NCBI RefSeq assembly: GCF_018130215.1
Contig: NZ_JAFCKQ010000039.1
Coordinates: 1 to 64,000, forward strand
Reading direction: 5' to 3'
DNA length: 64,000 nt
DNA from: Bradyrhizobium jicamae
Lineage (GTDB): Bacteria; Pseudomonadota; Alphaproteobacteria; Rhizobiales; Xanthobacteraceae
The position numbers and the translations under genes are program-made. Positions within the stretch are counted from its first letter, which is position 1. The number at the start of each line of letters is the position of its first letter. The notes beneath the pieces were generated by a model, which was not told the origin of the DNA, searched no databases, and saw nothing but the letters and a program-made list of their open reading frames with translations. Of this stretch, positions 51,883 to 60,729 are shown in pieces.

Positions 51883-52791
51883 TCATCGCTTCTTCGCTTT
51901 CGCAAATTGCCTGGCGAGGAAGTCGGCGAGCACCTCGACGCGGGCGGGACGCGGGCCGCCGGGCGGGGTGACGAGATGCACGGCGGCTTCCGGCTGCTTC
52001 CAGCCTTTCAGGATCACCTCGACCTCGCCGCTGGCAATCGCGTCGCCGACGATGAAGTCCGGCAGATCGGCAATGCCCAGGCCCGCGATCAGCGCGGGCA
52101 TCACGGCTTCGCCATTGTTGACCCTGAGCTGGCCCGCCGGGCGCACGCTCGCCTGCTCGCCTGACGCGTTGGTGTAGTGCCAGGCGCCCTGGGTCGAGAG
52201 ATAGGCGTAGCCGAAGCATTTGTGATCGGCGAGATGCATCGGATGCGTCGGCCGGCCATAGCGCTTCAGATAGGACGGCGCCGCCACCGTGTAACGCGGC
52301 ATCGCGCAGAGCCGGCGCGCGATGAGTGAAGAATCCGGCAGCCGGGCGATACGCAGGCCGGCGTCAAAGCCCTCGCCGATCAGATCCACCGTCGCATCGC
52401 TCAAGTGAAGGTCGATCGAGACCTCCGGATAGGCCTCCAGGAACTCCGGCAACAGCGGCGCCACCGTCTTGATGCCGAAGCTCATCGGCACTGCGAACCG
52501 CACCAGTCCGCGCGGTGTGGTCGATTGCGCCAGCGCCTCGTTCTCGGCGGCCTCGCCGTCGGCGAGCAGCCGCGCTGCGCGTTCCGACAGTTTCTGGCCG
52601 GCATCGGTCAGCGCCAGCCGGCGCGAGGTGCGGTTGAACAGCCGTGCGCCGAGCCGTTCCTCCAGCCGGCTCACCGCCTTCGACACCGTGGCCTTGGACA
52701 GCGAAAGCTCGCTCGCCGCGGCCGCAAACGACCGCAACTCCACGACTTTTGCGAAGATCGCGAGTGCCTCGAAGTCCGGCAGTTTCGCCAT
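51883..52791 (-). CDS. LysR-family transcriptional regulator
   Basis: A 302-residue regulator from ATG 52791. The winged HTH is LEALAIFAKVVELRSFAAAA-like at residue 6 onward, then LSLSKATVSKAVSRLEERLGARLFNRTSRRLALT. A periplasmic-binding-like effector domain follows. The C-terminal AKAKKR tail is typical. It is divergent from the pirin gene across 133 bp and is its likely regulator. Confidence 0.93.
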   Translation of the reverse strand: MAKLPDFEALAIFAKVVELRSFAAAASELSLSKATVSKAVSRLEERLGARLFNRTSRRLALTDAGQKLSERAARLLADGEAAENEALAQSTTPRGLVRFAVPMSFGIKTVAPLLPEFLEAYPEVSIDLHLSDATVDLIGEGFDAGLRIARLPDSSLIARRLCAMPRYTVAAPSYLKRYGRPTHPMHLADHKCFGYAYLSTQGAWHYTNASGEQASVRPAGQLRVNNGEAVMPALIAGLGIADLPDFIVGDAIASGEVEVILKGWKQPEAAVHLVTPPGGPRPARVEVLADFLARQFAKAKKR

Positions 52792-52809
52792 GGCGACCCC
52801 CAAAATATG

Positions 52810-52824
52810 GAAACAATGAGTTTC
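52810..52824. promoter_or_regulatory. Palindrome in the LysR-pirin gap
   Basis: GAAAC-AATGA-GTTTC is followed 3 bases later by ATAG-TTT-CTAT. Two short palindromes in the divergent gap are what one expects for a LysR regulator, though the T-N11-A rule is not decisive here. Confidence 0.35.
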
Positions 52825-52924
52825 GATAGTTTCTATTTCTATATCACGACGGACGGCATATCCAAGGCCCAACGACATTCACTCAATCGCCTCGCGCGAC
52901 ATTCGAATTGAACGGAGTATTCAA

Positions 52925-53623
52925 ATGATCGAACTGAAACCATTCGCAAAGCTCGGCGGTGCCGACCACGGCTGGCTGAAGGCCAAGCACCACTTCTCGT
53001 TCGCGAACTACTATGATCCCGATAACATGAGCCATGGCTCGTTGCGGGTGTGGAACGATGACGAGATCGCGCCGAACACCGGCTTTCCCGCCCATCCGCA
53101 TGCCAACATGGAGATCATCACCTACGTTCGCGAAGGTGCGATCACGCATCAGGACTCGCTCGGCAACAAGGGACGCACCGAGGCCGGCGACGTCCAGGTG
53201 ATGAGCGCCGGCAGCGGCATCCGTCACTCCGAGTACAATCTGGAGCCGGCGAAGACCAAGATCTTCCAGATCTGGATCGAGCCGACGACGAAGGGTGGTC
53301 AACCGACCTGGGGCTCCAAGCCGTTCCCCAAGGCCAACCGCTCGGGCAAGCTCGTCACCATCGCCTCGGGCATCAAGGGCGACAACGACGCGCTGCCGAT
53401 CCGCGCCAACGCACGGGTGCTCGCCACCACGCTCAGGGCCGGCGAAAGCGCCGAGTATGATGCCGACAAGACCCGTCATCTCTATCTGGTGCCAGCCGCC
53501 GGCAGCGTCGAGGTCAACGGTGTGCGCGTCAACGCGCGCGACGGCGCCGCGATCCGAGACGAGGCCAGGCTGAAGATCACCGCGCTCGAGGATGCCGAGC
53601 TCGTGCTGGTCGACGCGGCCTGA
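52925..53623 (+). CDS. Pirin-family protein (quercetin dioxygenase-like)
   Basis: A 232-residue bicupin. The metal site is formed in FPAHPHANMEIITYVREG near residue 55 and in SAGSGIRHSEYN near residue 98. HQDSLGNKG and LEPAKTKIFQIWIEP-type strands follow. Some pirins oxidise flavonols such as quercetin; others are redox sensors. The linked wrbA gene supports a role in quinone or flavonoid stress. GGAG precedes the ATG. Confidence 0.93.
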   Translation: MIELKPFAKLGGADHGWLKAKHHFSFANYYDPDNMSHGSLRVWNDDEIAPNTGFPAHPHANMEIITYVREGAITHQDSLGNKGRTEAGDVQVMSAGSGIRHSEYNLEPAKTKIFQIWIEPTTKGGQPTWGSKPFPKANRSGKLVTIASGIKGDNDALPIRANARVLATTLRAGESAEYDADKTRHLYLVPAAGSVEVNGVRVNARDGAAIRDEARLKITALEDAELVLVDAA

Positions 53624-53707
53624 CCCTTCACCTCCATGCGCGGACAGACGTCCGCGCATGTCCCTCCCCCGAACTTCACCCACTGCAAAATCTGAAAGGA
53701 AGCCATC

Positions 53708-54307
53708 ATGGCCAAGGTTCTCGTGCTCTATTACTCCGCCTACGGTCACATCGAGGCGATGGCGAATGCCGTCGCGCAAGGTGTGCGCGAAGCCGGCGTT
53801 ACCGTCGACATCAAGCGCGTGCCGGAGCTGGTGCCGGCCGAGGTCGCAAAGGCGTCGTATTACAAGCTCGACCAGGCCGCGCCGGTCGCCAAGATCGACG
53901 ATCTCGCCAATTACGACGCCATCATCGTCGGCACCGGCACCCGCTTCGGCCGCATGTCCTCACAGATGGCCAACTTCCTCGATCAGGCCGGTGGCCTGTG
54001 GGCCAAGGGCGCGCTGCACGGCAAGGTCGGCGGCGCCTTCACCTCGTCCGCGACCCAGCATGGCGGCCAGGAGACCACGCTGTTCTCGATCATCACGAAC
54101 CTGCTGCATTTCGGCATGACGGTGGTCGGCCTCAACTACGGCTTCGCCGGCCAGATGAAGCTCGACGAGGTCACCGGCGGCGCGCCCTACGGCGCCACCA
54201 CGATCACCGGCGGCGACGGCAGCCGCCAGCCGAGCGAAAACGAGCTGGCCGGTGCGCGCTATCAAGGACGCGTGATCGCGGAGACCGCCAGGAAGCTCCA
54301 TGGCTGA
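53708..54307 (+). CDS. wrbA: NAD(P)H:quinone oxidoreductase, type IV
   Basis: A 199-residue flavodoxin-fold FMN enzyme reducing quinones by two electrons. LVLYYSAYGHIEAMANAVAQG is the FMN phosphate loop. GTGTRFGRMSSQMANFLDQAG, GGAFTSSATQHGGQETTLFS and TGGDGSRQPSENELAGARYQGR are WrbA signatures. AAGGA precedes the ATG. Its last codons form the first unit of a 13-bp tandem repeat. It likely shares the LysR-controlled transcript with the pirin gene. Confidence 0.96.
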   Translation: MAKVLVLYYSAYGHIEAMANAVAQGVREAGVTVDIKRVPELVPAEVAKASYYKLDQAAPVAKIDDLANYDAIIVGTGTRFGRMSSQMANFLDQAGGLWAKGALHGKVGGAFTSSATQHGGQETTLFSIITNLLHFGMTVVGLNYGFAGQMKLDEVTGGAPYGATTITGGDGSRQPSENELAGARYQGRVIAETARKLHG

Positions 54308-54350
54308 GCTCCACGGCTGAGCTCCACGGCTAAGCTCCATGGCTAAGCAA
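54299..54350. repeat. 13-bp tandem repeat at the end of wrbA
   Basis: Four units (CATGGCTGAGCTC, CACGGCTGAGCTC, CACGGCTAAGCTC and CATGGCTAAGCAA) start at 54299. The first contains the wrbA stop codon and later units repeat GGCTGA or GGCTAA. The array appears to have grown from the wrbA 3' end by slippage. Confidence 0.8.
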
Positions 54351-54655
54351 AATAGCTGAGCGCCACGGCCAACTGCATGGCAGATGCGATATGGGCGGCA
54401 TTCTCGCAAGCGGATGCCGCCCTAGCTTGTTAGGCAGGAGACGACGAACATGGCGATGGTCGAATTTCTCTTGATGGCTCAGTTCGTACAGCGGCCGGTC
54501 CAGGCAATCGCGCGGCGATGGTGGTGCATGAGCCTGTTTCGCGCCACCCGCGGAGCGCGCCGTTGCCGGGAATGCGCTGCCTCGTGACGATGCTGTGACA
54601 GAACCGCGGCTGTCCGCCCCGTCGGCCTTGCGGAACCGGGAACGACGTCCTTCGC
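54308..54655. other. Gap between wrbA and the aminotransferase gene
   Basis: 348 bp holding the rest of the 13-bp repeat and one possible 45-codon ORF (54450-54587). No terminator was recognised. Confidence 0.5.
54450..54587 (+). CDS. Possible small basic protein
   Basis: A 45-codon ORF with AGGAG 10 bases before the ATG. The product (MAMVEFLLMAQFVQRPVQAI, then ARRWWCMSLFRATRGARRCR) is basic and amphipathic. There is no homology I know of; the ribosome binding site is the only support. Confidence 0.3.
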   Translation: MAMVEFLLMAQFVQRPVQAIARRWWCMSLFRATRGARRCRECAAS

Positions 54656-55837
54656 TCAAAGCACCGATACGATGGCCTTCGCCAGGTCGTCGAGCCGGTC
54701 TTCCGGCAGGCCCGCCACGTTGATGCGGCTGTCGCCGACCATATAGACGGCATGCTCGTCACGCAGCCGGTTGATCTGCGCCTCGGTCAGGCCGAGACGC
54801 GAGAACATGCCGCGATGCTCGGCAATGAAATCGAAACGATCGGAATTGGACTGGCGCCGCAGTGCGTCCGCAAAGGCGACGCGCAGCCGAAGCATGCGCT
54901 GACGCATGTCCTCCAGCTCGGCTCGCCAGTCAGAGCGCAGGGCGGCATCGTCGAGCACGATGCGAACGGCCGCCGCTCCATGGTCCGGCGGCATCGAATA
55001 GAGCGCGCGGGCGGCAGCCAGCATGTGGCTGATGGCGACATCAGCCTGGGCCACATTCCTCGCCAGAACCATCGCAGCACCGACCCGATCGCGATAGACC
55101 GCAAAGTTCTTCGAGCAGCTCGACGCCACGACCATCTCTGGAACCTTGGCCGCCACGATCCGCAGGCCTTCGGCATCCGCCTCGAGCCCGTCTCCGAAAC
55201 CCTGATAGGCGATATCGACGAACGGCAGCAGGCCTCGTTCCGCGAGCAAGCCGGCAACGCGCTGCCATTGCGTGATTGTGAGATTTGCACCGGTCGGGTT
55301 GTGACAGCAGCCATGCAGCAGGACGATATCGCCTGCCTTGGCCTTCGCCAGATCGATCAGCATGGCCTCGAAATCGACGGTCCCGCTCGCGGCATCGAAA
55401 TATGCATATTCGGCAACCTGCAGCCCGGCGCCACGCATGGTCGGGATGTGATTCGGCCAGGTCGGACGAGAGACCCAGATCGTGGCGCCCGGCCGGGTTC
55501 GATGAAGCAGTTCGCCGATCAACCGCAGGGCGCCCGAGCCGCCCGGTGCCTGCGCGACACGAACGCGCGACATCTCGACGCTGTTGCCGAACACCAGGCC
55601 GGACATCGCCGCGTTGAAACCGACATCCCCGGCAAGACCGAGATAGGTCTTGGTGTCCTGCGTGTTCAGCAAGCGCTCTTCAGCCTTGCGCACCGCACGC
55701 ATGACGGGCGTGTTGCCGTCGCGGTCCCGGTAGACGCCGACCCCGAGGTCAACCTTGTTGGCGCGCGTGTCGGCGCGGTAGAGGTCGATCAGGGCGAGGA
55801 TCTTGTCGGGCGGAGCAACGTCGAGCTGTTCGAACAT
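54656..55837 (-). CDS. Aspartate/aromatic aminotransferase
   Basis: A 393-residue PLP enzyme of the AspC/TyrB group. The N-terminus KILALIDLYRADTRANKVDLGVGVY, then LLHGCCHNPTGANLTITQW and ASSCSKNFAVYRDRVGA (Lys Schiff base), are diagnostic; C-terminal RINVAGLPEDRLDDL carries the substrate Arg region. It probably transaminates aromatic or dicarboxylic amino acids with 2-oxoglutarate. The hydrophobic pair LLHGCC rather than LLHACA is a small difference from enterobacterial enzymes. Confidence 0.92.
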   Translation of the reverse strand: MFEQLDVAPPDKILALIDLYRADTRANKVDLGVGVYRDRDGNTPVMRAVRKAEERLLNTQDTKTYLGLAGDVGFNAAMSGLVFGNSVEMSRVRVAQAPGGSGALRLIGELLHRTRPGATIWVSRPTWPNHIPTMRGAGLQVAEYAYFDAASGTVDFEAMLIDLAKAKAGDIVLLHGCCHNPTGANLTITQWQRVAGLLAERGLLPFVDIAYQGFGDGLEADAEGLRIVAAKVPEMVVASSCSKNFAVYRDRVGAAMVLARNVAQADVAISHMLAAARALYSMPPDHGAAAVRIVLDDAALRSDWRAELEDMRQRMLRLRVAFADALRRQSNSDRFDFIAEHRGMFSRLGLTEAQINRLRDEHAVYMVGDSRINVAGLPEDRLDDLAKAIVSVL

Positions 55838-55961
55838 CGGATCTCTTCAAACCTGGATTATTGCGCATCGCCGTCATAGGAAAATTGCGCCGGCGACGCC
55901 AGCGCTTTCGGCCCGACATCCGGTCGATGGGCTGTTCCCGGAGGCGCAAGTGACTGATTCC

Positions 55962-57152
55962 TCAGATCTCCTCGCGCGACGGCTTCATCCTGCCGAGTGC
56001 CTGCCTCAGCCGCACATACAGCTTCGGATTGCGTCGCAGCACCAGCACGGCGCGGTGGCGCAGCGCAAGAGGCCAGCCTCGCCAGCTCAGGGCCGCGTTG
56101 AGATCCCGCAGCGGCAGCCGTGTCGGGCCGAAGCGGCGCTTGTATGCATAGTTCCCAACCGAAAAATCAAACTCGCGCACGCCGTCCTTGTGCAGCGCCG
56201 CCATGGTGCGTTCGATGATCAGCCGGCCCGGCGAGCAGTTCGACCATTTGTCGCCGGCATTGCTGATGCGGATCATCACATAGCGTGGGCCGGTCCGAAT
56301 TCCGACCAGCGTCGCGACGATCTCCTCGCCGGCCATGAGCGCCGTCACCACCACGTAGCCGCCATCGATCCCCTCACGCACGAGGTCGCGATAGAACGCG
56401 GAGCAGGCGTCGTCGTTGAGGACGAATTCGAGCCCGAGGCTGTCCATCCGGGAGCTCTGCTGCATTTCGGTGGTCGCAAGGATCTCCAGCGCCGCTTCGG
56501 TTCCCGCCGCGATCGTGAAGCGCGCGGCGGGATCGCGCGTGAACACGCGCCAGCTCCGCTCCAGCTCCTTGCGCACCGTCTTTTCCAGTGTGTAGCGCCA
56601 GGCGTCGTAGTCGTCGCCGGTGAAGACCGGATTGCCGTTCAGCGGGCACGGCCCGGCGCCTCCGAGCAGCGCCAGCGGATTGGCCCGGCCGTGGAGCACG
56701 GCAGGCATTTTGAGCAGGCGAAGGAGGTCGGCACCGCCGCTCTCCTTGCGCAGCGCGCGGCGCAGGTCGCGCCAGAGACGCCGCACCGCGCGGGCTTCGC
56801 GCGGAGCGGCCGGTCCGAGCAACGGCGCGTTGTAGTCGGTCAGATCGAGATCGGCGAATTCGACAACGCGGAGGCTGCCCTGCCGGCGCCGGATCAGCGG
56901 CAGCAACGCGGCGCGTTCGCCGGTCGCGGCATCGGTGACAACGGCAATCAAGGGCTCGACGCCATCAGCCGCCGCAAAGGCGCGGTACCACGACGCATAC
57001 CATTGCGGATGCTGGAATGCCGTCGACGGCTCGAACGCGCCCCAGCGCGCCGCCGCCTGCGCCCAATTCGAGAGCAGTTCGACATGGAAGCCAGACGCGC
57101 GCGCGGTCGCTCGCCCCGCTGTTCGTACTGCCGATGTCGTCAGCACTGTCAT
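55962..57152 (-). CDS. CelD/BcsL-family acetyltransferase
   Basis: A 396-residue protein with a GNAT-type fold used for polysaccharide modification. The N-terminal half (FQHPQWYASWYRAFAAADG, VVEFADLDLTDYNAPLLGP) and C-terminal GNAT half (VVTALMAGEEIVATLVGIRTGPRYVMI, SPGRLIIERTMAALHKDGVREFDFSVGNYAYKRRFG-type sequence) match the CelD/BcsL group. It lies 11 bp after the cupin gene and is in the polysaccharide locus. Confidence 0.87.
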   Translation of the reverse strand: MTVLTTSAVRTAGRATARASGFHVELLSNWAQAAARWGAFEPSTAFQHPQWYASWYRAFAAADGVEPLIAVVTDAATGERAALLPLIRRRQGSLRVVEFADLDLTDYNAPLLGPAAPREARAVRRLWRDLRRALRKESGGADLLRLLKMPAVLHGRANPLALLGGAGPCPLNGNPVFTGDDYDAWRYTLEKTVRKELERSWRVFTRDPAARFTIAAGTEAALEILATTEMQQSSRMDSLGLEFVLNDDACSAFYRDLVREGIDGGYVVVTALMAGEEIVATLVGIRTGPRYVMIRISNAGDKWSNCSPGRLIIERTMAALHKDGVREFDFSVGNYAYKRRFGPTRLPLRDLNAALSWRGWPLALRHRAVLVLRRNPKLYVRLRQALGRMKPSREEI

Positions 57153-57162
57153 TGCAGACTCG

Positions 57163-58098
57163 TCAGGCCGCCGCGCGCAAATCGACGATCTTGCCGGGAT
57201 ACGCTTCGTCGAGGCGGAAATCGATCGGACGGCGCACGGAGCGCTCCCGCTTCACCCATTTGCCGTCGCGCAGCAGCTTCTGCATCACCTGCTTGGCAAA
57301 GAAGGACGGGCCGCGGATGTTGCGGCTCTTCGGCGTGTAGCCAAAGCGATGGCGCAGCATACCGTTGGCGAGGTGCAGGATCTGGGCGCGGCGGATGTCG
57401 TCGTCGACATATGACACCGTCATCGAGACGTTGACGGTGCCGAGATTCTCGACCCGGTGCGGCGCGTTCAGCGGCCAGTTCAGCATCTGGCCGGGCTCGA
57501 GATCGATCACCTGGGCGTGCCGGTCGTACCAGTCGGCATAGGGGATATCGACCTCGACATCGAACAGCGCGATGCTCTCCAGGTGCTCGGGGCGGATGAA
57601 CGGCGCGGTGTTCGGGTAAATGTAGACGCGCTTGCGGCCGGCGATTTGGATCAGTCCCTGGCCGGGCAGATCGGCATGGTAATAGACCTGCGCATCCGGT
57701 GACGAGATCAGGATACCGGCCTGATGCGTCGGCACCTCGAAGCCCCTGACCTTAGTTGCGATCTCGGCAAACATCCGATCGATCAGGTCGCGGTAGCGGA
57801 AATCGACCGCGGTGACGTTGCGTAGATTGAGCCACAGGCCGCCGCGCGAGATCGCCTCGATCACCTGGCGGCCGGAGAGCTTGCCGATCTCGCCTTCGCG
57901 CCAGACCCGGCTCGATCCCCGCGCGCCTGTCTTGACCAGGCTGTAATGCTCGCGCGGATAGACCTCGATCAGCCGGGCGAGTTCGTCCATCGAGAACGCC
58001 GGCTGCGTATGCATGCTGTGCTCGAGCCGGATCGGTTGATGGCTCCAGAGCTCGGAATGGGTGTCGTCCCAATCCGTGAAGATCTTGCCCATGGTCAT
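57163..58098 (-). CDS. Cupin/JmjC-like iron-dependent oxygenase-type protein
   Basis: 311 residues. The best-spaced start is ATG 58098, 7 bases behind AGGAG; ATG 58104 and 58092 are alternatives. The iron site is suggested by YYHADLPGQGLIQI near residue 140 (His-X-Asp) and PLNAPHRVENLG near 210 (distal His). KVYIYPNTAPFI-like and VSMTVSYVDDDIRR strands complete the barrel. The substrate may be a surface sugar or amino acid; this is inference from location. Confidence 0.82.
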   Translation of the reverse strand: MTMGKIFTDWDDTHSELWSHQPIRLEHSMHTQPAFSMDELARLIEVYPREHYSLVKTGARGSSRVWREGEIGKLSGRQVIEAISRGGLWLNLRNVTAVDFRYRDLIDRMFAEIATKVRGFEVPTHQAGILISSPDAQVYYHADLPGQGLIQIAGRKRVYIYPNTAPFIRPEHLESIALFDVEVDIPYADWYDRHAQVIDLEPGQMLNWPLNAPHRVENLGTVNVSMTVSYVDDDIRRAQILHLANGMLRHRFGYTPKSRNIRGPSFFAKQVMQKLLRDGKWVKRERSVRRPIDFRLDEAYPGKIVDLRAAA

Positions 58099-58243
58099 AG
58101 TCATGCTCCTGTCGGCGTTGCGTTGTTTCGCATCATCCGATGTCCCGTTGCGGGACGATCGGGCCGCCTTTGACCTCGAATTGGCAAGAAGAGTGCCGTT
58201 CGCTGCTTACCCGAAACTAATGTCTCGCCTGTATCGCTACCGC

Positions 58244-58288
58244 CGGTTCCAGCGGAACCGGCGCCTGCCGGCGGTTCCGCTGGAACCG
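58244..58288. repeat. Nested palindromes upstream of the GT4 gene
   Basis: CGGTTCC-AGC-GGAACCG (58244-58260) and CGGTTCC-GCT-GGAACCG (58272-58288) are each palindromic and together form a 17-bp inverted repeat. Centres are 28 bp apart. They lie between the cupin gene and the GT4 gene, 24 bp before the latter's start. Confidence 0.75.
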
Positions 58289-58311
58289 CGACACGGACCC
58301 TCGAAGGCAAG

Positions 58312-59406
58312 ATGCGCGAAAAATCCCGATATCGGGCGCTGTTCCTCGGCGCCGGGCCGCAGATGCATTGCGGCGTCGGGCAATTCACGCGCCTGCTGCA
58401 GGAGGCGATCGAGAAGATCGATCCCGGCGCGACCACGTCGGTAACCCTGACGCAGACCGACGGCACGGCCGCCGAGGTCTGGCGCGCGGTCGGCAGCGCG
58501 GAGAGCGTCGTCTGCAACCTCCCGATCGTGGCCTGGAAACGCGTATTGGCCCGCCCCCTGCTCGCGCTTGCGATAGCGCGGCTGCGGCGGCGCAAGACGG
58601 TGCTCGTTCAGCACGAATGGGCCGGCCTCAACTGGATGCGCCGGATCAGCTACATCCCGGCGCTGTGGTTGGCCGATACAATCGTGATGTTCTCGCCCCT
58701 TGTGCGCAGGGAACTCGCCGACGATCCGCTGGTACGCCGCATGATCGGCAAATGCGTGCTGGCGCCGCTGCCGCCGAACATCGCGGCGCCCGCGGGAATC
58801 GAGGATTCGAGGCTGCGTCACAGGCTGATCGCGGCGCGCGGCGACGGCCGGCTGATCGTCGGTCATTTCGGCTCGCTTTATCCGGGCAAGCAGCCCAATG
58901 CGCTGCTCGAGATCGGCGCGGCGCTGAAGGAGCGCGGATTGAAGCCGCTGATCGTCTATGTCGGCTCCTTCATCCGCGGCGTCGACAACATCGAGGAGAA
59001 ATTCGACGCCCGCGTCAGGGAGCTCGGACTCAAGGGCGACGTGATCGTGTCGGGCTTCGTGGCCTCCGATCACGAGGTGTTCGGCCTGCTCTGCGAAATC
59101 GATGCGTTCTGCTATCCGCTGGACGAGGGACTGACCGCGCGGCGCTCGAGCGTGCTGGCCTGCGTGCAATCCGGCCGGCCGCTGATCGTCACCGGCCCGG
59201 CGCTGCCGGAGGAGTTCGACCACCATCCGCGCTTCAGGGAGCTGATCGACCGCGGCGCTATCCTGATGGTGCCGCGCGGCTCGAACAGTGCCGATTACGC
59301 CGACCGGATCGTGTCGGCGCTGAAGCGGCCCCGCGTCCACAACCTGCCTTTCGATTTCGACGGCTGGTGGAGCGACGTCGCGAACGCGATCCGCGCGCAG
59401 TTGTAG
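58312..59406 (+). CDS. GT4-like glycosyltransferase
   Basis: A 364-residue GT-B-fold enzyme. The N-terminal half has MHCGVGQFTRLLQEAIE; the C-terminal half has LIVGHFGSLYPGKQPNALLEIGAALK near residue 190 and FVASDHEVFGLLCEIDAFCYPLDEGLTARRSSVLACVQSGRP-type sequence with the donor-site Glu/Asp. It adds one sugar in surface polysaccharide synthesis. It is the only plus-strand gene of the locus before 63352 and faces the O-antigen-ligase-like gene convergently. Confidence 0.87.
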   Translation: MREKSRYRALFLGAGPQMHCGVGQFTRLLQEAIEKIDPGATTSVTLTQTDGTAAEVWRAVGSAESVVCNLPIVAWKRVLARPLLALAIARLRRRKTVLVQHEWAGLNWMRRISYIPALWLADTIVMFSPLVRRELADDPLVRRMIGKCVLAPLPPNIAAPAGIEDSRLRHRLIAARGDGRLIVGHFGSLYPGKQPNALLEIGAALKERGLKPLIVYVGSFIRGVDNIEEKFDARVRELGLKGDVIVSGFVASDHEVFGLLCEIDAFCYPLDEGLTARRSSVLACVQSGRPLIVTGPALPEEFDHHPRFRELIDRGAILMVPRGSNSADYADRIVSALKRPRVHNLPFDFDGWWSDVANAIRAQL

Positions 59407-59415
59407 ATCGAGGAC

Positions 59416-60729
59416 TCAGGTCCGCATCCTGAACCGGGCGAGATAGTGCAGCCCGAACACCGCGATCAGGAACGTCACCCAGGTCGTATCCGCACGATCG
59501 AGGAAGAAACTCTCCATCGACGACAGATAGAGGCCGAACAGCCAGATCCGCAGGAACAGCATCGTCAGCGGACCGTCATTGCCGCCCTGGTCCGCGGTCT
59601 GGAAGTCGCGCAACGGCTTGACGACGACAGCCGCGATCAGCAGTGCGAGGCCCGGCAGTCCGGTGCCGAGTGCCGTGTCGAGGTAGCCATTGTGGCTATG
59701 CGAGGCATAGGCCGCCCACTCCTTGCCCGCCTTCAGGTTCTGGATCGCGTCAGAGCCCCAGAACGCCTCGAAGCCGTATCCGGTCAACAGTCGCTGATGC
59801 AGCGCATCGAGCGCGAAGGTCCAGATGTCGGCGCGGCCGGTGAAGGACGTGTCGAGCGGCAGGAGGCCTGCAATCGCGGCAAGCGTGTTGCTCATGACCG
59901 TTCCGATGCTGAACAGGTTGAGCAGCACGAGCGGCGTCAGCAGCATGAAAGCGCGCGCCCATGCCGGGCGGACCACCGCCGTCAGCGAGCTCAACAGCAG
60001 CACGCCGGCGCAGAGTGCCGTCGAGCTCTTGCCGGCGGTGAAAAACAGGAAGATCGCCGCCAGTGCGCCCACGGCGGTGCCCGACAGCCACCCGCCGGCC
60101 CTGACCAGGTAGACGCCGACAAAGATCAGCATCGCCATCATCGCCGCGGCGACGTTCTTGTGGCCGAATGCGCCGCGCCAGTCGCCGGCGAGCGCCGGCT
60201 CCTGCGGATCGGTCGCCTGATGGATCGACAGATGCGGGGCCAGCAACACTCCGAGATAGCAGGTCACGAGCAGGACGAGCGCGGCGATGCCGAGCCAGCG
60301 CATCAGCTCGCCCTGCGACTTCGGCAGCAGCAACATCGTCGCGGCGACCACGAGCACGAACACCGTCAGCGCAAGCCGGCGCAGCGACGTCGCCGGATCG
60401 AACGACAGCACGACGGTGATGCAGACCCATCCGATGAACAGCAGGAACACCGGCGTCATCAGCGACTTCAGCGCCGGCATGTTGTCGTGCATGGTCAGGG
60501 CGAGCATCACGACCATCAGCACGCCGAACAAGCCGTAGAGAACTGCGTCGTTTCCGGTCGTGACATCGGCGACAAGGAAGCCGCTCAGATCGTCGAACGG
60601 GTGCAGCGAGACCCAGACCAGCAGCAGGATGCCGATGAACATCGCGCCGCGAACGAAATCCATCACCGGCCGGCGCGAGACGTCCGTGATCAGCGCCCGG
60701 CTCTCCGCAGTGATGGAAAAGCCGCTCAC
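59416..60729 (-). CDS. O-antigen ligase/Wzy-like polysaccharide membrane protein
   Basis: A 437-residue protein with about twelve membrane helices. The start is a GTG whose second and third bases belong to the TGA of the upstream GT2 gene, so the genes are translationally coupled. The WaaL/Wzy_C region is GRADIWTFALDALHQRLLTGYGFEAFWG, then YASHSHNGYLDTALGTGLPGL near residue 350 with the conserved His. It polymerises or ligates repeat units at the periplasmic side. Confidence 0.9.
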   Translation of the reverse strand: MSGFSITAESRALITDVSRRPVMDFVRGAMFIGILLLVWVSLHPFDDLSGFLVADVTTGNDAVLYGLFGVLMVVMLALTMHDNMPALKSLMTPVFLLFIGWVCITVVLSFDPATSLRRLALTVFVLVVAATMLLLPKSQGELMRWLGIAALVLLVTCYLGVLLAPHLSIHQATDPQEPALAGDWRGAFGHKNVAAAMMAMLIFVGVYLVRAGGWLSGTAVGALAAIFLFFTAGKSSTALCAGVLLLSSLTAVVRPAWARAFMLLTPLVLLNLFSIGTVMSNTLAAIAGLLPLDTSFTGRADIWTFALDALHQRLLTGYGFEAFWGSDAIQNLKAGKEWAAYASHSHNGYLDTALGTGLPGLALLIAAVVVKPLRDFQTADQGGNDGPLTMLFLRIWLFGLYLSSMESFFLDRADTTWVTFLIAVFGLHYLARFRMRT

